DNA of 64,000 nt from Fimadaptatus sp948467645 (GTDB lineage Bacteria; Bacillota; Clostridia; Christensenellales; Aristaeellaceae): NCBI GenBank assembly GCA_948467645.1, contig CAOKFD010000001.1, positions 1 to 64,000 on the forward strand. The letters are read 5' to 3'. The translations under genes were made by a program, and so were the position numbers. Every line of letters begins with the position of its first letter. Within the stretch, counting starts at the first letter, position 1. Shown here piece after piece: positions 42,699 through 53,783 of this stretch. Under the pieces are notes generated by a model that was not told the origin of the DNA, made no database searches, and saw only the letters and a list, made by a program, of their open reading frames with translations.

Positions 42699-43591
42699 TC
42701 TGCCTTGGCCTCCCGCGCCGCGATTTCGCTCGCCTGCTGGCGCGGCAGCGTACCTGTGAACGCCGTACCCGCGTCGCCCGTCTCCAGCGTTACATCGCCG
42801 CCATGCTCGCGCATTATCGTGCGCACTATGTATAGCCCCATGCCCGTGCCCTTTAACTTGGTGGTAAAGCCGGTCTGGAATATCAGCTCGCGGTGCTCGG
42901 GGCTGACCGCCGGGCCGTTGTTGAACACCCGAAAGCCGTATGCGCGCAGATCCTCGGTCAGCTCCACATCAATGCGGCCGCCCTTAACGCCCTCCAGCGC
43001 GTCTATCGCGTTGTCAAGCAAGTTACCCAGCACGCGGCACATCTCCCAGCTTTCCATGGGCAGATCGGAATACGGCGACGATATTTTAAGGTTCATCTCG
43101 ATGCCGTTTGCGCGCGCGTCGCTCACCTTGCTCATAAGCAGCGCGTTTATCGCGGGCGACGAGGTTTTCATCACGCTCGACACGCTGATTATGTCCTCAT
43201 ATGTGCGCTCGATGTACTTTACCGCCTCGTCGTATTCGCTCAGCTCCATCAGGCTGTATACCACCTGCAGATGGTTCATGAAGTCGTGCCGCTGGCCGCG
43301 CAGCTTTATGTTGAGCTGCTCTAATTGCTCCAGCGCATCCTCCAGCATATCCATGCGCACGGTGGTCTTTTGAGTCATGAGCGCCTCGCGTATGTCCACG
43401 AACGCGCCCCACGACACCAAGCCCGCCGCGATCACCAGCACGGCGCGCACATAGTAATTTGATATGACAACGCCGTCGCCCAGCATGACGGTGATCGCAA
43501 TGCCCAGCATCAGCAATATTTGAACCGCGTTTATAATGACAGACCAGCGCGCAACCTTTTTAACGACCAGTCTTTCCCGCATTTTCTTCAT
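42695..43591 (-). CDS. Sensor histidine kinase with Spo0B-type phosphotransfer helix
   Basis: 298 aa. Two N-terminal membrane helices (WSVIINAVQILLMLGIAITV; RAVLVIAAGLVSWGAFVDIR), then a helical dimerisation segment with the Spo0B-like phospho-acceptor LRGQRHDFMNHLQVVYSLME (His about residue 104). A GHKL ATPase domain follows (NLLDNAIDALEG; FQTGFTTKLKGTGMGLYIVR; N, G1 and G2 boxes). There is no separate sensor domain. No response regulator is adjacent, so it is an orphan kinase here. Start ATG 43591 after GGGGG; the upstream in-frame ATG 43636 is less likely. Confidence 0.85.
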   Translation of the reverse strand: MKKMRERLVVKKVARWSVIINAVQILLMLGIAITVMLGDGVVISNYYVRAVLVIAAGLVSWGAFVDIREALMTQKTTVRMDMLEDALEQLEQLNIKLRGQRHDFMNHLQVVYSLMELSEYDEAVKYIERTYEDIISVSSVMKTSSPAINALLMSKVSDARANGIEMNLKISSPYSDLPMESWEMCRVLGNLLDNAIDALEGVKGGRIDVELTEDLRAYGFRVFNNGPAVSPEHRELIFQTGFTTKLKGTGMGLYIVRTIMREHGGDVTLETGDAGTAFTGTLPRQQASEIAAREAKAE

Positions 43592-43682
43592 AACAGTCCC
43601 CCATGCGTTGCTGCTTAAATTGTATTCGCTTTTCACCTAGAATGCAAGCAAAAGCGCGATATTCAGACATATTTCTGCGGCC

Positions 43683-43711
43683 TTTACAGCATTCAAAAGC
43701 GGTGATACAAT
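43683..43711 (+). promoter_or_regulatory. Promoter of the small membrane protein gene at 43745
   Basis: TTTACA (43683-43688), 17 bp, TACAAT (43706-43711). Confidence 0.7.
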
Positions 43712-43744
43712 AGATTCATCATATTAAGGTGGGAGGTGTGGCGC

Positions 43745-44269
43745 GTGACGAATCTTATGACGGTGTGGATAGCGCTTTCGGCGGCGGTTATGCTGCTTAC
43801 GCGCGCGTTTCCGCTGCGCGCGGGCAAGTGCGGGCTGAATGCAGTCGACGTGGAGCTTACCGTTGGGTATCCGCGCGAGATGCTGATGCCCGCACTGGCG
43901 CTCGATATGGCGGGCGTGGCGCTGGTATGGATGAGCTACGCGCTGCCTCAGTTCGCCGCGGTGGGGTACGCGCTGTGGGCACTGCTTGCGATTATACTCA
44001 TCGCGTCGGGCTACGTCTACCTGTTAGCCAATCGATTCTTAGTGGCCGTGGGCAAAGGCCGCGTGGTCGTGCAGCCTGCGCTTGGTCACTGGTACGCGAT
44101 TGCCTTTTCAGATGTAAAGAGCGTGGAACTCAGCCACGACGCACAGGGCGTGCGCGCGCTTACGCTCACCGCCAAGGACGGCAAGAAGCTTCACCTCACC
44201 CGGCGCATGGTCGGGTTCGATTCGTTCGTGGCGCGTCTAAACTCAGAAGCGGTTAAGTCCGAGGTATAG
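43745..44269 (+). CDS. Small membrane protein with PH-like C-terminal domain
   Basis: 174 aa. Three hydrophobic segments in the first 100 residues (MTVWIALSAAVMLLTRAF; MPALALDMAGVALVWMSYAL; YALWALLAIILIASGYVYLL), then a cytoplasmic C-terminal domain with the beta pattern of bacterial PH domains (NRFLVAVGKGRVVVQPALGH; IAFSDVKSVELSHDAQGVRA). Function unknown. GTG 43745 is 8 nt after GGGAGG. It is divergent from the Spo0B-like kinase operon. Confidence 0.55.
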   Translation: MTNLMTVWIALSAAVMLLTRAFPLRAGKCGLNAVDVELTVGYPREMLMPALALDMAGVALVWMSYALPQFAAVGYALWALLAIILIASGYVYLLANRFLVAVGKGRVVVQPALGHWYAIAFSDVKSVELSHDAQGVRALTLTAKDGKKLHLTRRMVGFDSFVARLNSEAVKSEV

Positions 44270-44445
44270 CTTACATCTATAATGTGCTATGGCATAACGG
44301 TATTACCGCCGCGTAGCGCTGTATAGTATAATTGATTGGCAAGACCCGCTCACATCGACCGCCTTAATAAAGCGACTGCTCAGCGCCGTGCGGACTGCGC
44401 GGCTATTCCTACTATAATATATTCACATTACGGAGGAACACATAT

Positions 44446-45711
44446 ATGCGAGACGAGACAAAATGCCTGCACGCGGGCTACTCCCCCAAGAACAGCGAGC
44501 CGCGCGTGATGCCGATAGTGCAAAGCACCACCTATGTATACGACTCCACCGCCGACGTGGCCGCGGTGTTCGACGACCCCACAAAGTCACTTATATACTC
44601 GCGCTTTGCAAACCCCACGGTAATGGCGGTCGAGGACAAGATCGCGGCACTGGAGGGCGGCGTGGGCGCAATGTGCACCACGTCCGGGCAGGCCGCGAAC
44701 CTGATGGCCGTACTGAACATATGCGAGGCGGGCGACAGCCTGATAAGCGTGACGCAGATTTATGGCGGCACGATTAACCTATTCTCGTTTACGCTCAAGA
44801 AGTTGGGCATAGAGTGCATATACGTGTCGCCCGGCGCAACCGACGAGGAGCTTGACCGCGCCTTCAAGCCCAACACAAAGCTGGTGTTCGGCGAGACGAT
44901 AGCCAACCCCGCGCTGAGCGTACTGGACATAGAGCGCTTTGCCGCGGCGGCGCACGCGCACGGCGTGCCGCTGATAGTGGACAACACGTTCGCCACGCCC
45001 GTATTGTGCAAACCGTTTGAGTTCGGCGCAGACATAGTGACGCACTCCACCACCAAGTACATGGACGGCCACGCGCTTCAGGTGGGCGGCGTTATCGTGG
45101 ACAGCGGCAAGTTCGACTGGGCGGCCAGCGGCAAGTTCCCGTGCCTGACCGAGCCGGACGAGTCGTATCACGGACTGCGCTATATCGAGTCATACGGCGA
45201 CAAGGCTTATATACTCAAGGCGCGTATGCAGCTTATGCGCGACTTCGGCGCGTACCCGGCGGCGCATTCGGCGTTCCTGCTCAATATCGGCCTTGAGACG
45301 CTGGCCGTGCGTATGCCGCGTTACTGCGAAAACGCACTGACCGTCGCCAAGTACCTCGAATCCAAAGATAAGGTGGAAAGCGTGTCCTATCCCGCGCTGG
45401 AAGGCGACAAATACTATCCGCTTTATAAGAAGTACTTAAAGGGCGCGAGCGGCGTAATTTCCTTCGTAATCAAAGGCGGACGCGAAGCCGCAATGCGCTT
45501 TATGGATTCGCTGAAGCTGGCCTCGAACGAGGTGCATGTGGCCGACATACGCACCTGCGTGCTGCATCCGGCCAGCGAGACGCACCGCCAGCTGACCGAC
45601 GAGCAGCTGGTCGCGGCGGGCATAAACGCGGGCATGGTGCGCCTGTCGGTGGGTCTTGAAAACATCGACGACATACTGGACGACCTGAAAAAGGGCTTTG
45701 CCGAGGTATAA
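44446..45711 (+). CDS. O-acetylhomoserine sulfhydrylase (Cys/Met metabolism PLP enzyme)
   Basis: Makes homocysteine from O-acetylhomoserine and sulfide for methionine synthesis; 421 aa, the typical MetY length. PLP lysine is in HSTTKYMDGH (about residue 204); other family markers are QSTTYVYDSTADVAAVF, YSRFANPT and ETHRQLTDEQL near the end. MetY is favoured over cystathionine gamma-synthase because of the length and the C-terminal HRQL region. No SAM riboswitch is seen in the 176-bp upstream gap; a TATAAT at 44413 may be its -10 box. Confidence 0.88.
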   Translation: MRDETKCLHAGYSPKNSEPRVMPIVQSTTYVYDSTADVAAVFDDPTKSLIYSRFANPTVMAVEDKIAALEGGVGAMCTTSGQAANLMAVLNICEAGDSLISVTQIYGGTINLFSFTLKKLGIECIYVSPGATDEELDRAFKPNTKLVFGETIANPALSVLDIERFAAAAHAHGVPLIVDNTFATPVLCKPFEFGADIVTHSTTKYMDGHALQVGGVIVDSGKFDWAASGKFPCLTEPDESYHGLRYIESYGDKAYILKARMQLMRDFGAYPAAHSAFLLNIGLETLAVRMPRYCENALTVAKYLESKDKVESVSYPALEGDKYYPLYKKYLKGASGVISFVIKGGREAAMRFMDSLKLASNEVHVADIRTCVLHPASETHRQLTDEQLVAAGINAGMVRLSVGLENIDDILDDLKKGFAEV

Positions 45712-45763
45712 GACGAACGTTAAACTTAACGCGAAAATGCTTTTGTCCGGCACCGCCAGCGCT

Positions 45764-45769
45764 TATAAT
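45764..45769 (+). promoter_or_regulatory. -10 box of the ileS transcript
   Basis: TATAAT about 30 bp before the T-box leader. The matching -35 is poor (TTTTGT at 45741-45746 with spacer 17, or TTGTCC with spacer 15). Confidence 0.5.
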
Positions 45770-45794
45770 ATAGGTACATTTCAGGCGCAGGGGT

Positions 45795-46096
45795 GGATTA
45801 TGCCCACCGCTGTGCTAAAACGCAGTGATGGGGACGCGTAAGTCCATTTGGCGCGGCGGCAAAGCGAGCCGGGAAGGGTGAAAGCCCGGTCATGCCGCGG
45901 GATATACGCCATCACCCCGGAGCGGCCGGCTGAATCGCAATGCGCGTTAAGGCTCGGACGGGTGTCGCCCGGTACAGCGGCGGCGTATGCCTTGCCAATT
46001 TCAGGTGTACGCATTAAGAGGATGCTTTCATGCATCAAATTGGGTGGTACCGCGAAGACCTTTCGTCCCATGACTGGGATGGAAGGTCTTTTTTTA
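45795..46096 (+). promoter_or_regulatory. T-box leader of ileS
   Basis: tRNA-sensing leader that lets transcription proceed when uncharged tRNA-Ile binds. The T-box sequence TGGGTGGTACCGCG is at 46041-46054. The terminator follows (AAGACCTTTCGTCCCA at 46055-46070 pairing with the segment ending at 46090, then T7). In stem I, GTGATGG pairs with CCATCAC near 45910-45916. The specifier is probably ATC at 45911-45913 or ATA near 45902; both are isoleucine codons and fit the downstream gene. It fills most of the 491-bp gap before ileS. Confidence 0.92.
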
Positions 46097-46202
46097 GGAT
46101 GTGTCTGATATATGCCCTATAAAGTTTCAGGCGCGTTCCGCTGCGGAAGCAAGCGATATATGCGGCGCAAATTTGCACCGCTGACAAAGGAGAGGAAAAC
46201 GC

Positions 46203-49325
<3,123 letters not shown>

Positions 49326-49342
49326 TAGATTTAACTGCATTG

Positions 49343-49370
49343 CGGGACAGGGGCTTAACTCCCCTGCCCG
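49343..49370 (+). terminator. Hairpin after ileS
   Basis: Stem CGGG-CAGGGG/CCCCTG-CCCG (49343-49353 with 49361-49370), not directly followed by a T-run; a second small hairpin ending in TTTTTT lies near 49405-49418. Confidence 0.45.
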
Positions 49371-49434
49371 CCCATGCCCCTTTGGCGCGGCACGACGCGT
49401 CCGGGACACGCTTTTTTGAATTTACGGAGGAATT

Positions 49435-50295
49435 ATGTTTATAGCCGACGGCTGGAAGGATTACGAAGTGCTGGACACCGGCGACGGTGAAAAGCTGGAG
49501 CGCTGGGGCGAGATAATACTGCGCCGCCCCGACCCACAGGCGATCTGGCCCAAGCAGCAGCCCGACATGTGGCGGCGCGCCGACGCGCACTATCACCGCT
49601 CGACCAAGGGCGGCGGCGAATGGGAGTTTCTGCGCCGACTGCCCGAAAGGTGGCAGATAAGCTACCGCGACCTGCGCTTTTACGTGCGCCCGACTAACTT
49701 CAAACACACCGGGCTTTTCCCCGAGCAGGCGGTCAACTGGGACTGGATGAGCGGTCTTATTAAGCAGCGCGGCGGCGCGCGGGTGCTAAACCTGTTCGGA
49801 TACACCGGCGGTGCGACTGTCGCGTGCGCCAAGGCGGGCGCGGAGGTCTGCCATGTGGACGCGGCCAAGGGCATGGTGCTGTGGGCGCGCGAGAACCGCG
49901 AGCTCAGCGGCGTGGACGAGACGCGCGTGCGCTGGATAATCGACGACGCGCTCAAGTTCGTGCAGCGCGAAAAGCGGCGCGGCAAGACTTACGACGGACT
50001 GCTGATGGACCCGCCGTCATACGGGCGCGGCCCGGGCGGCGAGGTCTGGAAGCTGGAAAACGAGCTGTACGGTCTGGTCGAGGAATGCGCGGGTGTATTA
50101 AGCGACAAGCCGCTGTTCTTCCTTATCAACTCGTACACCACAGGCTTGCAGCCTGCGGTGCTGAGCAACATGCTGCGCATGACGGTCAGCAAGCGCTTCG
50201 GCGGCACTGTGGACGCGCAGGAGGTTGTACTGCCGGTCACGGCGGGCGGCGTGCTGCCCTGCGGCGCGAGCGGACGCTGGCAAGCCAATGACTGA
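49435..50295 (+). CDS. Class I SAM-dependent rRNA methyltransferase (RlmI/RlmK-like, COG1092)
   Basis: 286 aa. After an N-terminal substrate-binding part (FIADGWKDYEVLDTGDGEKL), the Rossmann core has motif I NLFGYTGGATVACAKAGAEV and the catalytic loop MDPPSYGRGPGGEVWKLEN. COG1092 members methylate C5 of cytosine or another base of 23S rRNA, but this form lacks the N-terminal PUA domain of RlmI. It overlaps the start of the next gene by 8 bp, so the two RNA-modifying enzymes are made together. Confidence 0.85.
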   Translation: MFIADGWKDYEVLDTGDGEKLERWGEIILRRPDPQAIWPKQQPDMWRRADAHYHRSTKGGGEWEFLRRLPERWQISYRDLRFYVRPTNFKHTGLFPEQAVNWDWMSGLIKQRGGARVLNLFGYTGGATVACAKAGAEVCHVDAAKGMVLWARENRELSGVDETRVRWIIDDALKFVQREKRRGKTYDGLLMDPPSYGRGPGGEVWKLENELYGLVEECAGVLSDKPLFFLINSYTTGLQPAVLSNMLRMTVSKRFGGTVDAQEVVLPVTAGGVLPCGASGRWQAND

Positions 50296-51013
50296 GTATC
50301 AGGCGGGCAGGTACCGCATAGACATACTTTACGAGGATAACCACCTGCTTATCGCCTTAAAGCCGCAGAACATGCCGGTGCAGGCCGACGCGTCGGGCGA
50401 TCTGGACATGCAAAGTGCGCTCAAAGGCTATATAAAGGAAAAGTATAATAAGCCGGGCGATGTGTTTTTAGCGCTGTGCCACCGGCTGGACAGGCCGGTC
50501 GGCGGCGTGATGGCGCTGTGCCGCACGTCAAAGTGCGCCGAGCGCATGACGAAGCAGTTCGCCTTGCATACGGTCGAAAAGACCTACTTATGCGTGGTTA
50601 AGGGCGAGCTGAACGAAACCATCAATCCGGAGGACTACCTGCTCAAGGACGAACGCGGCATGGTGCGCGTGGTAAGCCCTGACACAAAGGGCGCAAAGCG
50701 CGCCAGCCTGACCGCAGCGCCGATTGCGCACGCGGACGAGCTTACGCTGGTTAAGGTAGAGCTGCACACCGGGCGCTCGCATCAGATTCGCGTGCAGATG
50801 GCGCACGCAGGCTATCCGCTGTGGGGCGACAACCGATACGGCGACGGAAGGCCCGGACAGCAGATCGCGCTGTGGGCGGCGAGCCTTGCGCTTGACCATC
50901 CCACGACAAAGCAGCGCATGTGCTTTGACTGTCCCCCGCCAGATATGCAGCCGTGGAACATATGGCGCATTTCGATAAATGATGGTATAATCGATGTGGA
51001 GATGAATGCTTAG
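50288..51013 (+). CDS. RluA-family pseudouridine synthase
   Basis: Isomerises uridine to pseudouridine in rRNA; 241 aa. Catalytic Asp is in ALCHRLDRPVGGVMAL (HRLD motif, about residue 72). The family end motifs TGRSHQIRVQMAHAGYPLWG and WAASLALDHP are present. It lacks the N-terminal S4 domain of RluD. The start ATG 50288 overlaps the preceding methyltransferase stop. The target position in rRNA cannot be told. Confidence 0.92.
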   Translation: MTEYQAGRYRIDILYEDNHLLIALKPQNMPVQADASGDLDMQSALKGYIKEKYNKPGDVFLALCHRLDRPVGGVMALCRTSKCAERMTKQFALHTVEKTYLCVVKGELNETINPEDYLLKDERGMVRVVSPDTKGAKRASLTAAPIAHADELTLVKVELHTGRSHQIRVQMAHAGYPLWGDNRYGDGRPGQQIALWAASLALDHPTTKQRMCFDCPPPDMQPWNIWRISINDGIIDVEMNA

Positions 51014-51127
51014 TGCGATTGCTTTAAGGCTGTCGGTCTGGCTTTGCCGTGGAATATGTTTCGCAGACGGAAAAGCTGCTTATACTGCCTTTAAGGATTG
51101 CTAAGACTTTCTCCGCGGAGGTGTTAT

Positions 51128-51475
51128 ATGAGCCGTCAAGCAGGGCTGAGCAAACGCGGTTTAGCGTTCATTGCGTGCGTGATCGGCGTGCCGCTGTGCG
51201 CGTACATACTGCCGGGCGTGCATGTCGAGCCGGTTTACATGTCGCTTATGCTGGGGCTGATACTGGGCGGGTTCTTTTATATTGTAAGGCCGCTTTTGAA
51301 ACTGCTTACGATACCGATAGGCTGCCTGACGATGGGGCTGTTTTCGCTGGCGCTTGACACGGGCGTCATATACCTGATGAGCCTGTACCTGCCCGGATTC
51401 AGTCTGGACGGACCGGAATGGGCGCTGGCGATTGCCGGAATACTCATGATACTGCGCTGCCCCGTGCTGCGCTGA
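51128..51475 (+). CDS. Phage holin family 4-like membrane protein (YvlD type)
   Basis: 115 aa with four hydrophobic segments (GLAFIACVIGVPLCAYILPG; MSLMLGLILGGFFYIVRPLL; GCLTMGLFSLALDTGVIYLM; PEWALAIAGILMILRCPVLR). The pattern YIVRPLLKLLTIPIGCLTMG is the signature of the holin-4/YvlD family; chromosomal members are ordinary membrane proteins not linked to lysis. ATG 51128 lies after GGAGGTG. There are no phage genes nearby. Confidence 0.8.
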   Translation: MSRQAGLSKRGLAFIACVIGVPLCAYILPGVHVEPVYMSLMLGLILGGFFYIVRPLLKLLTIPIGCLTMGLFSLALDTGVIYLMSLYLPGFSLDGPEWALAIAGILMILRCPVLR

Positions 51476-51492
51476 AGTGGAGGTTTCTTGAT

Positions 51493-52728
51493 ATGCGCGT
51501 ACATGTTTCCCGCGAGGCGCTGATGGGCGGAGGCGGCGTGATGGGCGAGCTGTTTCTGGGCGACAGTCTGGCGCTGGCGGACAAGCTGATACAGAAATAC
51601 GGCGGCCGCGTGCAATGCGTGTACATGGATCCCCCGTTCTTTACCGGCGATCTGTTCGACATGCGCGTGCGCGTGGGCGAACGCGAGTGGAAAAACGGCG
51701 CAGGCTCTTTGGACGTACACGCCTATTCCGACAAGTGGGACGACAAGCAGCAGTATGTGGATACCATGCGCGCTATGCTGAAACTGGCGCGCGAGCTGCT
51801 GAGCGACACGGGCGTTATCTTTTTGCATGTGGACTTCCGTATGCAGGCGCATCTGCGGCTGCTGATGGACGAAATATTCGGCGAGAATAACTTCCTCAAC
51901 GAAATAATCTGGACGTATCAGACCGGCGGACGCGCGCGCAAGTATTTTTCGCGCAAGCACGATGTGATACTGTTCTATCGCAAGAGTTCGTCATATAAGT
52001 TTTATATGGAGAACGTGCCCATATCGCGCACCGACGCGCGCCGCAATCACATGAAGCGGCAGATTGACAAGGACGGGCGCGTATACCGCACGATAAAGTC
52101 GGGCGGCAAGGTATACAAGTATTACGACGACGACCCGGTGTTCCCGGGCGACGTATGGGACGATGTGAGCCACCTGCAACAGAAGGACCCGCAGCGCACC
52201 GGATACGACACGCAAAAGCCGCTTAAACTGCTGGAGCGCATAGTGCTATGCGCGACAAAGCCGGGCGACATGGTATGCGATTTGACCTGTGGCTCGGGCA
52301 CCACGCTGGAGGCGGCGGCGCTTAACGGGCGCAGCTTTGTGGGCGTGGACATGTGCCCGCTGGCAGTGCAAACCTCGCGCAGGCGGCTGATGGGCAATCG
52401 CGTAAACATAAACGCCGAGGACAGTCAGGGCGAACCCGACATAAAGCTGGACGTAATAACGGGCGTGGGCAATTACGAATGCGACCTGCGCGCGTTTACG
52501 ATAGAGCCTGGCGTGGGCGAACGCGCGTTTAACGGGCTGGACTCGGTCACGGGTTGGTCGGGCGGATACATAAACGACGACACGTTTTACGCATACGTAC
52601 ACGACATGCGTTCAAAGCAGCACCCAAAGCTGGATGCGCACCTGTCCATACCCGTATGGGACGGCAGGCCCGCGGTCAGGATTGAGGACGTTTACGGGCG
52701 CACGTTTTACTACACGCTGGATATATAG
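51493..52728 (+). CDS. Orphan DNA N6-adenine or N4-cytosine methyltransferase (beta group) with extra C-terminal domain
   Basis: 411 aa. Motif IV DPPF at residues 46-49 comes before motif I DLTCGSGTTLEAA (264-276), the order of beta-class amino-methyltransferases (type III Mod-like). HVDFRMQAHLRLLMDEIFGE and TGYDTQKPLKLLERIV are also family-typical. The last about 100 residues (after RRLMGNRVNIN) form an additional beta-rich domain I do not recognise. No restriction enzyme gene lies beside it. It sits in a chain with the holin-like gene (17 bp before) and the unknown gene at 52765. GGAGG precedes ATG 51493. Confidence 0.85.
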   Translation: MRVHVSREALMGGGGVMGELFLGDSLALADKLIQKYGGRVQCVYMDPPFFTGDLFDMRVRVGEREWKNGAGSLDVHAYSDKWDDKQQYVDTMRAMLKLARELLSDTGVIFLHVDFRMQAHLRLLMDEIFGENNFLNEIIWTYQTGGRARKYFSRKHDVILFYRKSSSYKFYMENVPISRTDARRNHMKRQIDKDGRVYRTIKSGGKVYKYYDDDPVFPGDVWDDVSHLQQKDPQRTGYDTQKPLKLLERIVLCATKPGDMVCDLTCGSGTTLEAAALNGRSFVGVDMCPLAVQTSRRRLMGNRVNINAEDSQGEPDIKLDVITGVGNYECDLRAFTIEPGVGERAFNGLDSVTGWSGGYINDDTFYAYVHDMRSKQHPKLDAHLSIPVWDGRPAVRIEDVYGRTFYYTLDI

Positions 52729-52764
52729 CAGCGACAATATATGCGCAATGCGCGGGGGAATCAA

Positions 52765-53352
52765 ATGTCAATCAACACCACTGGTTACTGGGCGCTGGTA
52801 ATGCGCGCGCTCAAGGAGACGGGCGACGTCGCATCGGTCTACACCCAAATGGAAAATCCCGATAACTTTTATATAGGCTATATAATGCACATGTCGGCGC
52901 GGCACTTCACAATACGCGTGATGGACATCGACGGCTCGCACGACGGCTGGCTCACCGGCAGGTGCGCGGACGTCAAACAGGTAATCGCGGGCGACGATTA
53001 CGAGGTGCGCATGAAGTGGTTGGAGACGCTGCTGGACACGCCCGCACCCGAGGACCCGCTTAAAGAGGAATGCGACGATCTGTTCGCGGGCTATGCGCGC
53101 GCGGCTATGGAACGCGGCGAAGTGATAACCATATGGCACGCGGATGCGGACGAGGAAGTCAGCGGATTTGTGAAGTCGGTCGACGATCTGCACATAACGC
53201 TAAACGCGCTCGACTTTTTCGGTCAGGACGCGGACGAGCGGATAATCAGCCTGTCTCAGATAGAGCTGATGAGCATGGACGCGCTGGAGGAGCGCATGAT
53301 TATGCGTATGCACGAAAACATATCGCCTAATTCGCCGCTGAAGCTGCTTTGA
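52765..53352 (+). CDS. Unknown protein with apparent internal duplication
   Basis: 195 aa, soluble. Two halves look alike: residues about 15-85 (VASVYTQMENPDNFYIGYIM, then HFTIRVMDIDG, VKQVIAGDDYEVRM) and about 115-185 (VITIWHADADEEVSGFVKSV, then HITLNALDFFGQDADERI, LSQIELMSMDALEERM). Each has a beta pattern reminiscent of small Sm-like or SH3-like barrels. The family is not recognised. GGGG precedes ATG 52765; 36 bp separate it from the methyltransferase stop, so co-transcription is likely. Confidence 0.6.
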   Translation: MSINTTGYWALVMRALKETGDVASVYTQMENPDNFYIGYIMHMSARHFTIRVMDIDGSHDGWLTGRCADVKQVIAGDDYEVRMKWLETLLDTPAPEDPLKEECDDLFAGYARAAMERGEVITIWHADADEEVSGFVKSVDDLHITLNALDFFGQDADERIISLSQIELMSMDALEERMIMRMHENISPNSPLKLL

Positions 53353-53561
53353 CGGACGGGCTGGCAGACTTTGCATAATTACTGGATAACGACATCGCGG
53401 CGGGGGTTTTCCGCCGCATTTTGACATATATTTCGTGTTAAGTGACTCAAATGCGCGTATATTTCGCGCTTTTGACACACCGGCATTGCTCTGTCGGTGG
53501 ATAAATTAACAATCAGGTTGTATACTAATCGACAATACCCACGCAAAAAGGAGTGAGCGGA

Positions 53562-53768
53562 TTGGCAAAGGTAACGATAGACGAGCAGCGGTGCAAGGGC
53601 TGCGGCCTGTGCACACTGGCCTGCCCGAAGAAAATCATGGCGCTGTCCACGACCAAGATCAATTCCAAGGGCTACCGCCCGGCCGAATGCATCGAGCCGG
53701 ACAAATGCATAGGCTGCGCGTTCTGCGCGACGATGTGTCCTGATACGGTCATTACGGTGGAAAAGTAA
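53562..53768 (+). CDS. korD: Ferredoxin-like delta subunit of 2-oxoacid:ferredoxin oxidoreductase
   Basis: 68-aa protein with two [4Fe-4S] clusters: CKGCGLCTLACPKK (residues 11-24) and CIGCAFCATMCPDT (48-61). It passes electrons from the TPP subunit to ferredoxin. First gene of the korDABC operon. Start: TTG 53562 is 8 nt after AAGGAG and gives the family start MAKVTIDEQRCKGCGLC; a GTG at 53553 lies too close to the site. Confidence 0.93.
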   Translation: MAKVTIDEQRCKGCGLCTLACPKKIMALSTTKINSKGYRPAECIEPDKCIGCAFCATMCPDTVITVEK

Positions 53769-53783
53769 GGAGGGTCATCCCCG

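Noticed and set aside
44270..44445. SAM riboswitch before the O-acetylhomoserine sulfhydrylase gene
   Set aside because: No SAM-I core sequence or large paired leader with terminator was found.
51128..51475. Prophage, suggested by a holin-like gene
   Set aside because: No endolysin, capsid, integrase or terminase nearby; the holin-4/YvlD family is often chromosomal.
51493..52728. Complete restriction-modification system
   Set aside because: No restriction endonuclease or specificity gene beside the methyltransferase.
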